Assembly: GCA_022836915.1 (NCBI GenBank)
Contig: CP094668.1
Span: 1,674,001 to 1,738,000 of the forward strand
DNA length: 64,000 nt
Reading direction: 5' to 3'
Source: Paenibacillus sp. OVF10
GTDB lineage: Bacteria; Bacillota; Bacilli; Paenibacillales; Paenibacillaceae
Shown: positions 9,530 through 18,641 of the stretch, one piece after another
Layout: every line of letters starts with the position of its first letter
Numbering within the stretch: position 1 is the first letter of the stretch
Notes under the pieces: model-generated
The model's database searches: none
What the model saw: only the letters and a program-made list of their open reading frames with translations
What the model was told of the DNA's origin: nothing
Translations under genes and position numbers: made by a program

Positions 9530-9748
9530 TTATGGCTTGGGCGGAAGAATGATTGGACGGGCAGCCAAGGCTTCTTCCACAATCTGTTCAGGCGTCAGGT
9601 CTCGATCATCCCAGAAAATCAAATTGCTGATTTCCGCATGTGGAACCTGCTGCTGTAGCTCCGTCAACATGTCATCCAACTCGGCTTCCGTTCCTTCAGA
9701 GTCCATCAGTTTGCGAACCAATTCTACCAAATGTAATCTATTGTCCAT
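9530..9748 (-). CDS. Colicin/pyocin-type bacteriocin immunity protein
   Basis: 72 residues from ATG 9746-9748, chosen because AGGAGGTATCGAT lies directly upstream. The helix pattern LVELVRKLMDSEGTEAELDDMLTELQQQV, then ISNLIFWDD, then DLTPEQIVEEALAARP follows the four-helix immunity proteins of the Im7/Im9 family, which bind and block E-type colicin DNases. The family's contact motif DLIYYP is represented here by NLIFWD, so the two aromatic residues are kept. No cognate DNase toxin gene is visible within the window, so it looks like an orphan immunity gene, next to a HEAT-like gene and a broken YfjL-like gene on the same strand. Confidence 0.75.
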   Translation of the reverse strand: MDNRLHLVELVRKLMDSEGTEAELDDMLTELQQQVPHAEISNLIFWDDRDLTPEQIVEEALAARPIILPPKP

Positions 9749-9784
9749 ATCGATACCTCCTGAATGATTCATAGTGTGAACCAA

Positions 9785-10081
9785 CTAGTCTTTCATGGGC
9801 TGATTCAATGGATCATACGTGATGAGCACCGGAAAAAATTTGGGCTCAAGCATCAGACTAATGAGCTGTTCGTCTTGATCAGTTTAAGAAATGAAATAGT
9901 TCCCGAAATGAGACTCGTAGATGAAGTCTTTAAATTGAAAGGAATGTTCGGGATACTTTATCTTCACATATAACGTAGTAACTCCTCGGGCTAAGGTCTC
10001 TTTTAACATAGGAATTTGGGCCACAATGATAGTAGCAATAAGAACAATTAGTATACGTTTAGCGAGACGGGTCAGATGGAT
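9785..10081 (-). pseudogene. Degraded YfjL-like small membrane protein gene
   Basis: Reading the minus strand from 10081 gives a frame with one hydrophobic segment (RILIVLIATIIVAQI), then YVKIKYPEHSFQFKDFIYES, an in-frame TAA at 9884-9886, and then in the same frame LISLMLEPKFFPVLITYDPL ending at TAG 9785-9787. The pieces together resemble small YfjL-like single-pass proteins. No ATG, GTG or TTG starts it; the only candidate is CTG at 10073-10075, behind GGGGTGA. I read it as a decayed gene with a lost start and a nonsense codon. It lies just upstream of the immunity gene. Confidence 0.45.
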
Positions 10082-10141
10082 TCACCCCATTATCGTAAAT
10101 CAATTTTCAACAATTCATGAAGGTCCATCTCAAAATAGAAA

Positions 10142-11130
10142 TCACTCCATAAGGATAGCCAGATTACCAAATTGCTCGCCTTTTTCCATACGTTCGAATG
10201 CTTTTGCTACGTCTTGCAATGGATATACGCCATCGATTACAGGATGTATGTCATGTTGCTCTACATATTGCAGCATCTGGACAAACTCCTCACGGCTGCC
10301 CATAGAGGTGCCGATCAGACTGATCTGCGGGAAGAAGATAGAACGAATTGGTACGGTCAGATCATCCCCGAGCTTGCACCATACATCACAATACGTCCAC
10401 CTGGTCTGATTATATCAAAATATTTTGGGAACATGGCTTGTCCGATGCTATCCAAGATGATATCTACAGGTTCCAGATCGTTCTGCAAACGCCAATCGGC
10501 ATGACTATCCAGTGCATGGGCAGCGCCCAAACGCAGTGCCTCATTTCTTTTGGCTTCACTTCTGGAGGTGACGCTCACCGTGGCACCAGCCGCTACCGCC
10601 ATGAGCAGGGCATAGGTCGCTACACCACCGCCTATACCGGGAATGAGCACATGTTCACCTTGCTTTAATACGCCGCGAGTGAATAAGGCGCGATAGGCCG
10701 TCAGCGCTGAAAGGGACAGCACGCCTGCTTCCTCCCAGGATAGGTGGGCTGGCTTAGGCAGGGCATTTGCAGCAGGCAACGTTATATATTGCGCGAGCGT
10801 TCCATCCGTAGGGCCACCAACAATATCGGGTACGGTCGGCACTTCAGATGAATATTCCCAACCGAGTGTAGGATGGATAATGACTTCATCACCTAGCGCG
10901 AACCCTCTTACGCCTTCGCCAATCGCTACGATAATACCTGCTCCATCGGAACCGGGAATGAGTGGGGTGTCCTGGGTTTCGCGTTCTGCCATGGTGAATA
11001 GATCCCGATGGTTGATTCCAGCGGATTTTAATTGAATCTGCACTTCCCCGGCTTTTGGTGCCCGAGATTTTGACTCTTTATATTGAAGACCTGCAAGGCC
11101 GCTTTGGCCCGAATGGATAATAGCTCTCAT
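10142..11130 (-). pseudogene. yogA: YogA-like zinc-free medium-chain dehydrogenase/reductase, frameshifted
   Basis: ATG 11128-11130 has AGGAGG ten bases upstream. The protein runs [23 protein letters not shown]-type [34 protein letters not shown] and the NAD(P)-binding [14 protein letters not shown], closely following Bacillus YogA. The first frame stops after [12 protein letters not shown] at about 10357, but the missing end ([20 protein letters not shown] ... FGNLAI) is intact in the next frame down to TGA 10142-10144. Adding one G to the run of four at 10366-10369 restores a full ~330-residue reductase. It is divergent from a yofA-like LysR gene, as in Bacillus. Either a sequencing slip or a recent mutation. 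Confidence 0.85.
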
Positions 11131-11216
11131 GTTCAATATTCCTCCTGTCTGTGTAGCCAGATTTCACTACTGAGCCTCATTGTACAGACGGAGCAGATTC
11201 ACGTAAAATGAACAAA

Positions 11217-11235
11217 AATGATTGTCAGTATCATT
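11217..11235. promoter_or_regulatory. Dyad between yogA and yofA, candidate LysR site
   Basis: AATGATTGTCAGTATCATT is an AATGAT/ATCATT dyad with a 7-base centre, in the divergent promoter region. LysR regulators commonly bind such interrupted dyads next to their own gene. Confidence 0.4.
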
Positions 11236-11311
11236 GAAAATAATAGATAAGCACTTTGCATGAATCGGATGATGCAGAATGCCGATATAACGACGAGCAG
11301 GTGATCAAGGT

Positions 11312-12171
11312 ATGGATGCAGGTGATTTGAAAATATTTCAGGCGGTTGCCCGCGAAGGTAGTATCAGTAAAGCTGCACTCTTACTTAATTATGTGCAGTC
11401 CAATGTAACAACACGGATTAAACAGTTGGAGACTCAACTGCAAGTACCGCTATTTCATCGTTCCAATCGGGGGATGTCGCTTACACCAGCAGGCGAGAAC
11501 CTGCTTGGGTATGCGGATAGAATATTGGAATTATTATATGAAGCAGAGCATGCCACACAAGTGGGTAACCCACCAGCTGGCATGCTTCGTCTAGGTGCCA
11601 TAGAGACAGCAGCTTCCACTTTTCTGACGCCGCTCTTGGCTGAATATACTTCATGCTACCCAGAAGTACAACATTCGCTTGTCACGGGTGGGACCCATGA
11701 ACTGAACCAGAAGGTCATCCAACATGAATTGCATGGAGCCTTAATATATGGCCCGATTGATCATCCTGAGCTGAAATATATGAAGATGTATGACGAAGAA
11801 TTGGTGTTGATCGCTGAACCTGGAGTACATGAGATGTACACGTTATTGTCCAAGCCGATGTTGTTTTTTGAGATCGGATGCACACATCGCACTCAGGCGG
11901 AATCTTTTTGAAAGATCAGGGTATTCACACGCTTAACATCATGGAATATGGAACACTGGACACGATTCTGAATGGTGTATCTGCCGGGCTCGGTGTATCA
12001 TTGCTGCCACGTTCTTCGGTTACCAAAGCAGAATCAAGAGGTGAGATTGCAGTGTTATCTTTGCCTGATCCTTATTGTCGGTTGGAAGTAGGATTTGTGT
12101 ATTCCCGTGGTGAACATATATCTAGTGCGCTCAACGCTTTGGTTGAGATTATTACAGAACCAGAACTATAA
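11312..12171 (+). pseudogene. yofA: YofA-like LysR-family regulator, frameshifted
   Basis: Starts at ATG 11312. Residues 1-60 are the LysR winged helix (MDAGDLKIFQAVAREGSISKAA ... QLETQLQVPLFHR). The effector domain follows, but the frame stops after ACTQAESF-like residues at 11911; the rest (LKDQGIHTLNIMEYGTLDTI, GLGVSLLPRSSV) continues in another frame to 12171. One more T in the five-T run at 11905-11909 joins them into a normal ~286-residue regulator with the motif C-THR preserved. It is divergent from yogA, the same arrangement as in Bacillus subtilis, so it probably controls yogA. Confidence 0.82.
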
Positions 12172-12224
12172 GAGGTTGTTCAAAATTCCGTTTATGAACA
12201 TGCACTATAAAGGAGTGAGTGATC

Positions 12225-13325
12225 TTGAAAGAAACTCAGTTAACGTTGGCTGATGCATTTAATCAGGCAGACTTTATTGTAGGCGGTCACGGCAGTCGCC
12301 AAGTGAAGGTGCTTCAGAACGTACTGGAGCAGATCGATGGGGAGTTGTTTAGTGACCACTACGGCAACGGCCCCCTCATTGAAGAATTTCAGCAACAGAT
12401 GGCTGACGTTCTCGGCAAGGAATCGGCGGTGTTTTTCCCAAGTGGAACGATGGCGCAGCAGATTGCATTACGGATCTGGTGTGACCGCAAAGGGATAAAG
12501 CGAGTAGCTTACCACCCTCTGTGTCATCTGGAAATCCATGAGGAAGACGGATTGAAAGAGTTGCACCAGATTGAATCGATTTTGCTGGCGGACAAGGATC
12601 GTTTGATTCGTTTGGAAGATGTACAAGCGCTTGACCAGGACATTGCCTGCCTGCTGTTGGAACTGCCGCAACGCGAGATTGGTGGGCAATTGCCAGCATA
12701 TGAAGAACTGGAAGCGATCTCGGCCTATTGCCGTGAACGCGGGATTAAGCTGCATCTGGACGGGGCACGCCTGTTTGAGATCACTCCCTATTATCAGAAA
12801 ACGCCTGCGGAGATTTGCAGTCTGTTTGATACGGTGTATGTTTCCTTTTACAAAGGAATTGGAGGCATTGCGGGAGCCATATTGGCGGGAGATCCCGATG
12901 TGATGCAGGAATCGAAAGTATGGAAACGGCGGCACGGCGGTGATCTGATCGGTCTGTATCCGTATATTCTGAGTTCCCAGTATTATTTCAATGAACGGAT
13001 TGGCAAAATGGAGCTGTATTACGAGCAGGCTCAAGAACTCGCCTCCCTATTGAATGCGTGTCACGGGATACAAACGTTGCCCGAGGTACCGGTATCGAAT
13101 ATGTTCCATGTACACTTTGAGCTCGCTGCTGCCGAAGTTGAACCCATTCTTGTGCAAATGGCTCAGCAGTATGGCATAGGAATGACTTCATATCTGAACA
13201 AAACGAGTGGGAACAGCTGTGCCTTTGAATTGTCTACGGGTGATCGTTATGAGAAAATTCCCCAGGATAAACTGCGTGCAGCACTGGAATGGCTGGATCA
13301 AGCGTTGCGTAAACAAGTGAGATAA
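12225..13325 (+). CDS. PLP-dependent threonine aldolase / beta-eliminating lyase family enzyme
   Basis: 366 residues from TTG 12225, chosen because AAGGAG is nine bases upstream; GTG 12219 is only three bases from it. The protein has the fold type I layout: SDHYGNGPLIEEFQQQMADVLGKE near the start, the cofactor-binding FFPSGTMAQQ, the LDGARLFE aspartate motif, and the likely Schiff-base lysine in VSFYKGIGGIAGA. This matches the beta-eliminating lyase/threonine aldolase family that cleaves beta-hydroxy amino acids to glycine and an aldehyde, but it is a divergent, uncharacterised branch. It follows the broken yofA gene by about 50 bases. Confidence 0.8.
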   Translation: MKETQLTLADAFNQADFIVGGHGSRQVKVLQNVLEQIDGELFSDHYGNGPLIEEFQQQMADVLGKESAVFFPSGTMAQQIALRIWCDRKGIKRVAYHPLCHLEIHEEDGLKELHQIESILLADKDRLIRLEDVQALDQDIACLLLELPQREIGGQLPAYEELEAISAYCRERGIKLHLDGARLFEITPYYQKTPAEICSLFDTVYVSFYKGIGGIAGAILAGDPDVMQESKVWKRRHGGDLIGLYPYILSSQYYFNERIGKMELYYEQAQELASLLNACHGIQTLPEVPVSNMFHVHFELAAAEVEPILVQMAQQYGIGMTSYLNKTSGNSCAFELSTGDRYEKIPQDKLRAALEWLDQALRKQVR

Positions 13326-13438
13326 GAAGTTGATTTTAGTGTTCGACTCTTTTTTGGGTAATGTGTTGCGCTTTAAGCAGGAATATTGAATTCAAAACGG
13401 CTGATCAGTGGGGAAAAGTATCTTAAGGGGGAGTTCAA

Positions 13439-13909
13439 GTGACGTCGATAGAATTGGAACCGATTCGTGATCTTTTGGTGAAAGCCTACGATACAACAAT
13501 GGGAGAAGGATGTACTCCTGAGACGCAACAGAGCATTGAGGATTTTGAGCAAAAGCATAATGTGAGACTGCCCGGAGCGTATCGTGCACTTTTGCTTGAA
13601 TTCGGTGCATGTAATTTCGGCGATCCTGCCTTGTATTCGGTGAAAGAACTGAGCTGGGCTTATCCTGAATTTCTGGAAGTGTACCATGAATATGAGGAAG
13701 AATATGAGTTGCCAGCTGACCTTCAACCTTTCCCGATTGGTGGATTTGGTGAAGGAAGTATGGCTATACTGGATCAGACCTCCGGCAAGGTGCTGATGTT
13801 GATACACGATGCAGGGGAAACTCCTCTGCGGGAAATTGCTGTGGACTTTAATGAATTGATGACGATGCTGGCTGAGTCGGCAATCTGGGTTCAGGAACAG
13901 ATGAATTAA
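13439..13909 (+). CDS. SMI1/KNR4 (SUKH) family protein
   Basis: 156 residues from GTG 13439, with AAGGGGGAG six bases upstream. The region ETQQSIEDFEQKHNVRLPGAYRALLLEFGACNFG is the characteristic start of the SMI1/KNR4 fold, and FPIGGFGEGSMAILDQTSGKV is its central strand motif. In bacteria many of these proteins neutralise polymorphic toxins, but no toxin lies nearby, so the role is open. Ends 31 bases before a LysR gene on the same strand and may be transcribed with it. Confidence 0.8.
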   Translation: MTSIELEPIRDLLVKAYDTTMGEGCTPETQQSIEDFEQKHNVRLPGAYRALLLEFGACNFGDPALYSVKELSWAYPEFLEVYHEYEEEYELPADLQPFPIGGFGEGSMAILDQTSGKVLMLIHDAGETPLREIAVDFNELMTMLAESAIWVQEQMN

Positions 13910-13940
13910 CAGGGTAGACGGAAGGAAGCGCAACAGACTT

Positions 13941-14828
13941 ATGGATATTCGAAAGTTAAGATACTTTATCACCGTGGCAGAAGAACTTCATTTCCACCGT
14001 GCAGCGGAAAAATTAAATATGACGCAACCACCGCTGAGCCAGCAGATTCAGAATCTGGAGGAAGAGCTTGGCGTAAAGTTATTGGAACGTACGAGGAAAA
14101 TGGTTCGTCTCACCCCGGCAGGTGCCGTATTTCTGGAACAGGCCAGACTGATCATGGCCCAGCTCGAACGATCCATTCAGCTTACGCAAAAGGCAGATCA
14201 GGGCATCATCGGGCATATATCCGTAGCTTTCGTGGATTCGGCTTCGGGGAGCATTATGGTGGATGTCCTTAGGAAATTTCGTGCTGCGTATCCGCAGATT
14301 GAATTGACGCTGCGTGAGATGACTTCATCCCAACAATTGCAGGCACTGGAAGACGGACAGATCCATATTGGATTTTTGCGATATCAGGAAGATACCCGCC
14401 ATGTCTCGTTCCGCCCCTGCCAGATGGAAACGTTGATTGCCGTGTTGCCAGATCATCACCCGTTGGCTTCTCAGACTCAAGTTTCAATTCGAGAACTGGC
14501 GGATGAAGATTTCATTTTATTCCCACGGCATCTGGGTTCTCCGTTCCATCGTCTCGTTCTGGATTATTGCAGGGAGCATGGCGTAGATCCTCGAATTACA
14601 CAGGAAGCGATCCAAATGTATACGATTGTGAATCTCGTTGCGGCTGGCATGGGCATTTCCATTGTTCCGTCATCGGTGGATGTGTTCCAGCGGAAGGGTG
14701 TAGTCTTTCTTCCATTAGAAGAAAATCCGCCCTCCGTACCGTTGTATACGGCATGGCGGACGGATATGAATCAGGAAGTGGTTTCCCGCTTTATAAGCAT
14801 TGTTGAGGGGGAATATGAGTTGCACTAA
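13941..14828 (+). CDS. LysR-family transcriptional regulator
   Basis: 295 residues, normal full length. Residues 1-60 hold the winged helix (MDIRKLRYFITVAEELHFHRAAEKLNM ... LSQQIQNLEEELGVKLLER), typical of the AlsR/BenM/CynR group whose N-terminus reads ELRYF-VAEE-HF-RAA. The effector domain runs from about 90 to 290 with GMGISIVPSSVDVF. The target is not clear, since the next gene is 235 bases away on the other strand behind a repeat element. Confidence 0.88.
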   Translation: MDIRKLRYFITVAEELHFHRAAEKLNMTQPPLSQQIQNLEEELGVKLLERTRKMVRLTPAGAVFLEQARLIMAQLERSIQLTQKADQGIIGHISVAFVDSASGSIMVDVLRKFRAAYPQIELTLREMTSSQQLQALEDGQIHIGFLRYQEDTRHVSFRPCQMETLIAVLPDHHPLASQTQVSIRELADEDFILFPRHLGSPFHRLVLDYCREHGVDPRITQEAIQMYTIVNLVAAGMGISIVPSSVDVFQRKGVVFLPLEENPPSVPLYTAWRTDMNQEVVSRFISIVEGEYELH

Positions 14829-14833
14829 AGGTT

Positions 14834-15024
14834 ATTTACACTTACACTGCGATGACAGAACAACCTTCCAATCGCTGTTATCCCCAGATTTTTTCGATCC
14901 CTTTTCTCAAGGGGAAAATCTGGTGATAAAGGCGAGGTGTATGCTTTCGAAGTAGCTTTCTTGCAGAAAGCTTTTAGCTCCGCTTTTTCAGGTTTTTTCT
15001 GTCCTCTCCGTTATCGTGTAAATG
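14834..15024 (-). repeat. Intergenic repeat family 1, complete copy (inverted)
   Basis: Read on the minus strand, this copy begins ATTTACACGATAACGGAG, passes AGCTAAAAGCTTTCT, a conserved GCCTTTATCACCAGATTTT segment and its partner AAAATCTGGGGATAA, and ends in GTGTAA. The terminal TTTACAC/GTGTAAA sequences are inverted. Similar copies lie at 32.4, 47.8 and 51.7 kb. There is no coding frame in it. Confidence 0.8.
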
Positions 15025-15063
15025 ATTAGTTCAACTTAGTATGGTCTGAGTAGTAAAAAGAAA

Positions 15064-16053
15064 CTATCCCGTCTTGGCTGGATCACGCTCAATCCATGGA
15101 TTCAATATTTCGTCGATACGAGTCATGATGGCAGAGTCCAGTTTCACACCGGAGGCTTTTACATTTTCAAGTACCTGCTCTGGTCGGGATGCACCGATAA
15201 TAACGGAACTGACATAGGAATGTTGTAGAACCCACGCCACAGCGAGTTGGGGGAGAGTTAGACCAATCTCTTTAGCGAGTGGAACAAGTTGTTGCACAGC
15301 GGTAAGAACATCTTCACGTAACCACTGACCAGCCAGTTTATTGAAAAAGGGTGCTCCTGCCTCAGCAGCTGCACGTGATCCGGTGGGCAATGCTTCGTTA
15401 GGCGCATACTTGCCTGATAGTATACCCTGAGCCAGAGGAGACCATGTAATCTGCCCAAGTCCTGCTTGGTCGCTTGCAGGTACGACTTCTTGTTCAATCA
15501 CACGCCATAACATTGAATACTGGGGCTGACTTGCAATGAAGGGGACATGAAGTTCCCGCGCCAAAGCGGCTCCTCTTGCAATCTGATCTGCGTTCCATTC
15601 GCTGACGCCAATGTAATGAACTTTGCCCTGACGGACCAGATCGGCAAACGCCAGAAACGTCTCTTCCAGCGGAGTGTTGTAATCATAACGGTGAGCGTAA
15701 TAAACATCGATATAATCAGTCTGTAACCGCCGTAATGAACCATTGCAGGCTTCCATGATGTGTTTACGTGAAAGTCCGCGGTCATTATGACCTGAGCCAG
15801 TAGGGTGACAGACTTTGGTGCACAGTTCAATACTCTCTCTTCGTATATCTTTGAGAGCCTGTCCCAAGACAGTTTCTGCCTTGGTATTCGAGTACACGTC
15901 TGCCGTATCAAATGTGGTAATACCTGCATCCAATGCGGTTCGCACACAAGCTTCTGCTATTCCATCCTCGACTTGCGCTCCATGCGTAATCCAGTTACCG
16001 AGTGAAATCTCACTGACGGTTAATCCACTGTTTCCTAATTTGCGATATTCCAT
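15064..16053 (-). CDS. Aldo/keto reductase
   Basis: 329 residues, full length for the family. The catalytic tetrad is visible: Asp and Tyr in FDTADVYSNTKAE, Lys in ELCTKVC, and His in VYYAHRYD. The cofactor part contains ITWSPLAQGILSGKY and the NADP(H)-binding end SSVIIGASRPEQVLENVKASG. This is the Kv-beta/AKR11-like group of bacterial reductases acting on small carbonyls. It is divergent neither from nor clearly in operon with its neighbours; the PocR-type regulator lies upstream on the same strand about 105 bases away. Confidence 0.9.
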   Translation of the reverse strand: MEYRKLGNSGLTVSEISLGNWITHGAQVEDGIAEACVRTALDAGITTFDTADVYSNTKAETVLGQALKDIRRESIELCTKVCHPTGSGHNDRGLSRKHIMEACNGSLRRLQTDYIDVYYAHRYDYNTPLEETFLAFADLVRQGKVHYIGVSEWNADQIARGAALARELHVPFIASQPQYSMLWRVIEQEVVPASDQAGLGQITWSPLAQGILSGKYAPNEALPTGSRAAAEAGAPFFNKLAGQWLREDVLTAVQQLVPLAKEIGLTLPQLAVAWVLQHSYVSSVIIGASRPEQVLENVKASGVKLDSAIMTRIDEILNPWIERDPAKTG

Positions 16054-16158
16054 TCATGTCGCCTCCCTAAGTCATCTGGACTCCATTGTAACAATGGCAG
16101 ATTAATAGGTGAAATATCTTTTAACCTCGTCTTTGATACGAAAAAAGTATCAGTGAAT

Positions 16159-17193
16159 CTACATTTTCTCCTGGATGTATTTGCGATAGAGTGCTGGTGT
16201 GATCTCCTCAAACTTTTTGAATATTTTGATAAAATATCCCGATTCATTAAATCCCAGCTCATCACTGATCTGTGAGACAGGCATGTCGGTGACTTCCAGC
16301 AATTGCTTGGCCCATTTAATCTTGAGTTTTGCCAGGTAGGTTGTGAAGTTCTCACCCGTTTCCTTGGCAAACAGCCTGCTAAAATAACTCGGACTCAGGT
16401 GGCATAGATCAGCCATTTGTTTGAGTGAAACTTGTTCACTTTTGTGACTGTGAATGTACTCAAAAGCAGGCTGGAGCACCGGGCTGGAGCTTTCCGCATC
16501 ACTTGGGCTGTTCTTCAGATAAGCATCCGCAATGGCATTGGTCATCTCTTTTTTGATTGACTCGATATTGCGAATGGAGTACCCGGGCAGAATGGTGGAG
16601 AGGTTTAGAGACTCCTGATTGCCTGAAGCTTTCTCGAACATTTCAACTAACAGATTTTTGTTAAGGGCTTCTTCCACAATGTAGTTGCAGAGCAGGGATA
16701 ACATGTTGGAGATTTTCACAATCTCTTCATAAGTCATCACAGGCAGCTGGGCGTAATCATCTTTTAATTCCTCCAGCTTGGCTGCATGCATGGGTACGTT
16801 TTTGGACGTGACAATTTGCTCCAAATCGCTACCCTTTTCCGGATCGGCGAGTTTCACTTGTCCTGCCATGACAGCGCCGATATATTTGCCATCAATCGTG
16901 ATCGGAATCGCGATATCAATAATATTGAAATGGCATAAATACACATAAGGCTCATTCAACCGAACCGCTTCCAGACCACCCCGTGAATCACATTTTTGAC
17001 AATAGGGGAGAAGCTCAGGGTCTTTACGCACATTCTGGCAGAAGGCCTGACAGCTGCTGTGACTGGTTACGGGAATGCCTTTATAATCAACGGTGAGGAT
17101 CGCCAGTTTGGTTACTGTTGCGAGAGAATCTTGTAGACGCTTCCATTTATTAAGGTCGAGAATTTTGTTGATATGCAGATATTCTTTAATCAT
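16159..17193 (-). CDS. PocR-domain AraC-family regulator of glycerol/diol use
   Basis: 344 residues from ATG 17191-17193, chosen because GGAGG lies eight bases upstream; the longer frame from 17208 lacks one. Residues about 8-165 form a PocR-type sensory domain with the cysteine-rich stretch SSCQAFCQNVRKDPELLPYC and the strand YVYLCHFNIIDIAIPITIDG, found in regulators of propanediol and glycerol metabolism. A linker (about 170-240) leads to an AraC double helix-turn-helix at 245-344 (QVSLKQMADLCHLSPSYFSRLF, ISDELGFNESGYFIKIFKK). It is divergent from gldA and the dihydroxyacetone kinase gene across a 300-base AT-rich spacer, so it very probably controls them. Confidence 0.88.
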   Translation of the reverse strand: MIKEYLHINKILDLNKWKRLQDSLATVTKLAILTVDYKGIPVTSHSSCQAFCQNVRKDPELLPYCQKCDSRGGLEAVRLNEPYVYLCHFNIIDIAIPITIDGKYIGAVMAGQVKLADPEKGSDLEQIVTSKNVPMHAAKLEELKDDYAQLPVMTYEEIVKISNMLSLLCNYIVEEALNKNLLVEMFEKASGNQESLNLSTILPGYSIRNIESIKKEMTNAIADAYLKNSPSDAESSSPVLQPAFEYIHSHKSEQVSLKQMADLCHLSPSYFSRLFAKETGENFTTYLAKLKIKWAKQLLEVTDMPVSQISDELGFNESGYFIKIFKKFEEITPALYRKYIQEKM

Positions 17194-17498
17194 TGGTGCA
17201 ACCTCCATAGGCTAACCTGAATCATAATTTAGGCCGTTAAAAGTTAGCAAGTTGTACATATTAAGATGTAATGATGACGGGTAATGTATAATGGGAGGTC
17301 AAAATTCAACCATCTCATGACAATAAGATACCATGATTGTGCCAAAAAGCAAAAAATTACGATTGTAAATTATAATAATTTGTTATCAAAGTCCACTGTA
17401 AACTTGCTGCTCATGCGTTATATTAAGGTCAATTGTAAGAAATTAAAATTTGATGTAATCACTACACCCATTCATATCATTAGGAGGCATATATTATT
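17194..17498. other. Divergent promoter region between the PocR regulator and gldA
   Basis: About 300 AT-rich bases. I could not single out an operator. A ribosome site (AGGAGG) for gldA is at about 17481-17486. Confidence 0.4.
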
Positions 17499-18641
17499 AT
17501 GAGAAAAGCATTTATCAGCCCAACCAAATATGTACAAGGCGAAGACGAATTGTTGAACCTGGGGTACTTTGTTAAATCCTTCGGAGAATCTGCTTTGTTA
17601 ATTGCGCATCCGGATGATGTACAACGTGTCAAAGCAAAGCTTGATGCAACAGCGGAGAAATTCAATATTACGTTTGTTGAAAGCGGTTTTAAAGGTGAAT
17701 GTTCCCGTGAGGAAGTTGCTCGTCTGCAAGCAATCGCGAAGGAAAAAGGATGTGACTCTACCATCGGTCTTGGTGGCGGTAAAGCCATTGATGCAGCTAA
17801 ATGTGTAGCAGAAGGCGAAGCACTGATCATCTGCCCAACGATTGCGGCAACAGACGCACCGACAAGTCACTCCGCTGTATTGTATACACCGGATGGTTCT
17901 TTTGATGACTATGCTTACTTCAAACAAAGCCCAAGTGTGGTTCTCGTTGATACAACCGTAATTGCCAATGCACCAACACGTTTCCTCGTATCCGGTATGG
18001 GAGATGCGCTCTCTACATACTTCGAAGCAAGAGCAACAGCGAAATCCTATTCCCGTGTAAACGCAAGTCTGCCAATGGGTTCCCGCGAAGGATACACACC
18101 ATCTGCAGTAGGTACCAATGCGGCACTTGCACTGGCAAAACTGTGTTATGAAATGCTGCTGACTGACGGTGCAAAAGCAAAAGTAGCGAGCGACAGCAAC
18201 GTTGTGACACAAGCGCTGGAAAACATCGTTGAGACCAACATTCTGTTGTCAGGTCTTGGATTCGAAAGTGGCGGTCTGGCCGCAGCACATGCGATCCACA
18301 ACGGTTTGACTGTTCTGGAAGGCACACATCATTTCTTCCACGGTGAAAAAGTATCCTTCGGTACGATTGCACAACTCGTTCTTGAAAATGCACCAACGGA
18401 AGAGCTGCATGAAGTCATGGACTTCTGTCTTGAAGTGGGACTGCCAATCAGCTTGGCGGACATCGGTGTAGACACCATTAGTCAGGAAGAGTTGCTGAAA
18501 GTTGCCGAGATCGCTTGTATTCCGGAAGAATCCATTCATGCGATGCCGTTCCCAATCACCGTTCCTGAAGTGGCCGCTGCCATTGCAGCCGCTGACCGCA
18601 TGGGTCGTGAGTACAAAGCAGCTCGCCGGGAGGTTAAATAA
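17499..18641 (+). CDS. gldA: Glycerol dehydrogenase
   Basis: 380 residues. This NAD-dependent enzyme oxidises glycerol to dihydroxyacetone in the cytoplasm. The nucleotide-binding GLGGGKAIDAAK is at about 90-101. The zinc ligands of the family are all present: Asp169 in SGMGDALST, His264 in AAAHAIHNG and His281 in FHGEKV. Length is slightly above the usual 367. The stop codon TAA (18639-18641) overlaps the ATG of the dihydroxyacetone kinase gene by one base, so the two are translationally coupled and form the oxidative glycerol route. Confidence 0.95.
   Translation: MRKAFISPTKYVQGEDELLNLGYFVKSFGESALLIAHPDDVQRVKAKLDATAEKFNITFVESGFKGECSREEVARLQAIAKEKGCDSTIGLGGGKAIDAAKCVAEGEALIICPTIAATDAPTSHSAVLYTPDGSFDDYAYFKQSPSVVLVDTTVIANAPTRFLVSGMGDALSTYFEARATAKSYSRVNASLPMGSREGYTPSAVGTNAALALAKLCYEMLLTDGAKAKVASDSNVVTQALENIVETNILLSGLGFESGGLAAAHAIHNGLTVLEGTHHFFHGEKVSFGTIAQLVLENAPTEELHEVMDFCLEVGLPISLADIGVDTISQEELLKVAEIACIPEESIHAMPFPITVPEVAAAIAAADRMGREYKAARREVK

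Noticed and set aside
9764..9973. Plus-strand frame of 69 codons
   Set aside because: It is the shadow of the minus-strand YfjL-like remnant, which gives much better protein similarity.
10026..10668. Three overlapping plus-strand frames
   Set aside because: They mirror the end of the yogA-like gene on the minus strand.
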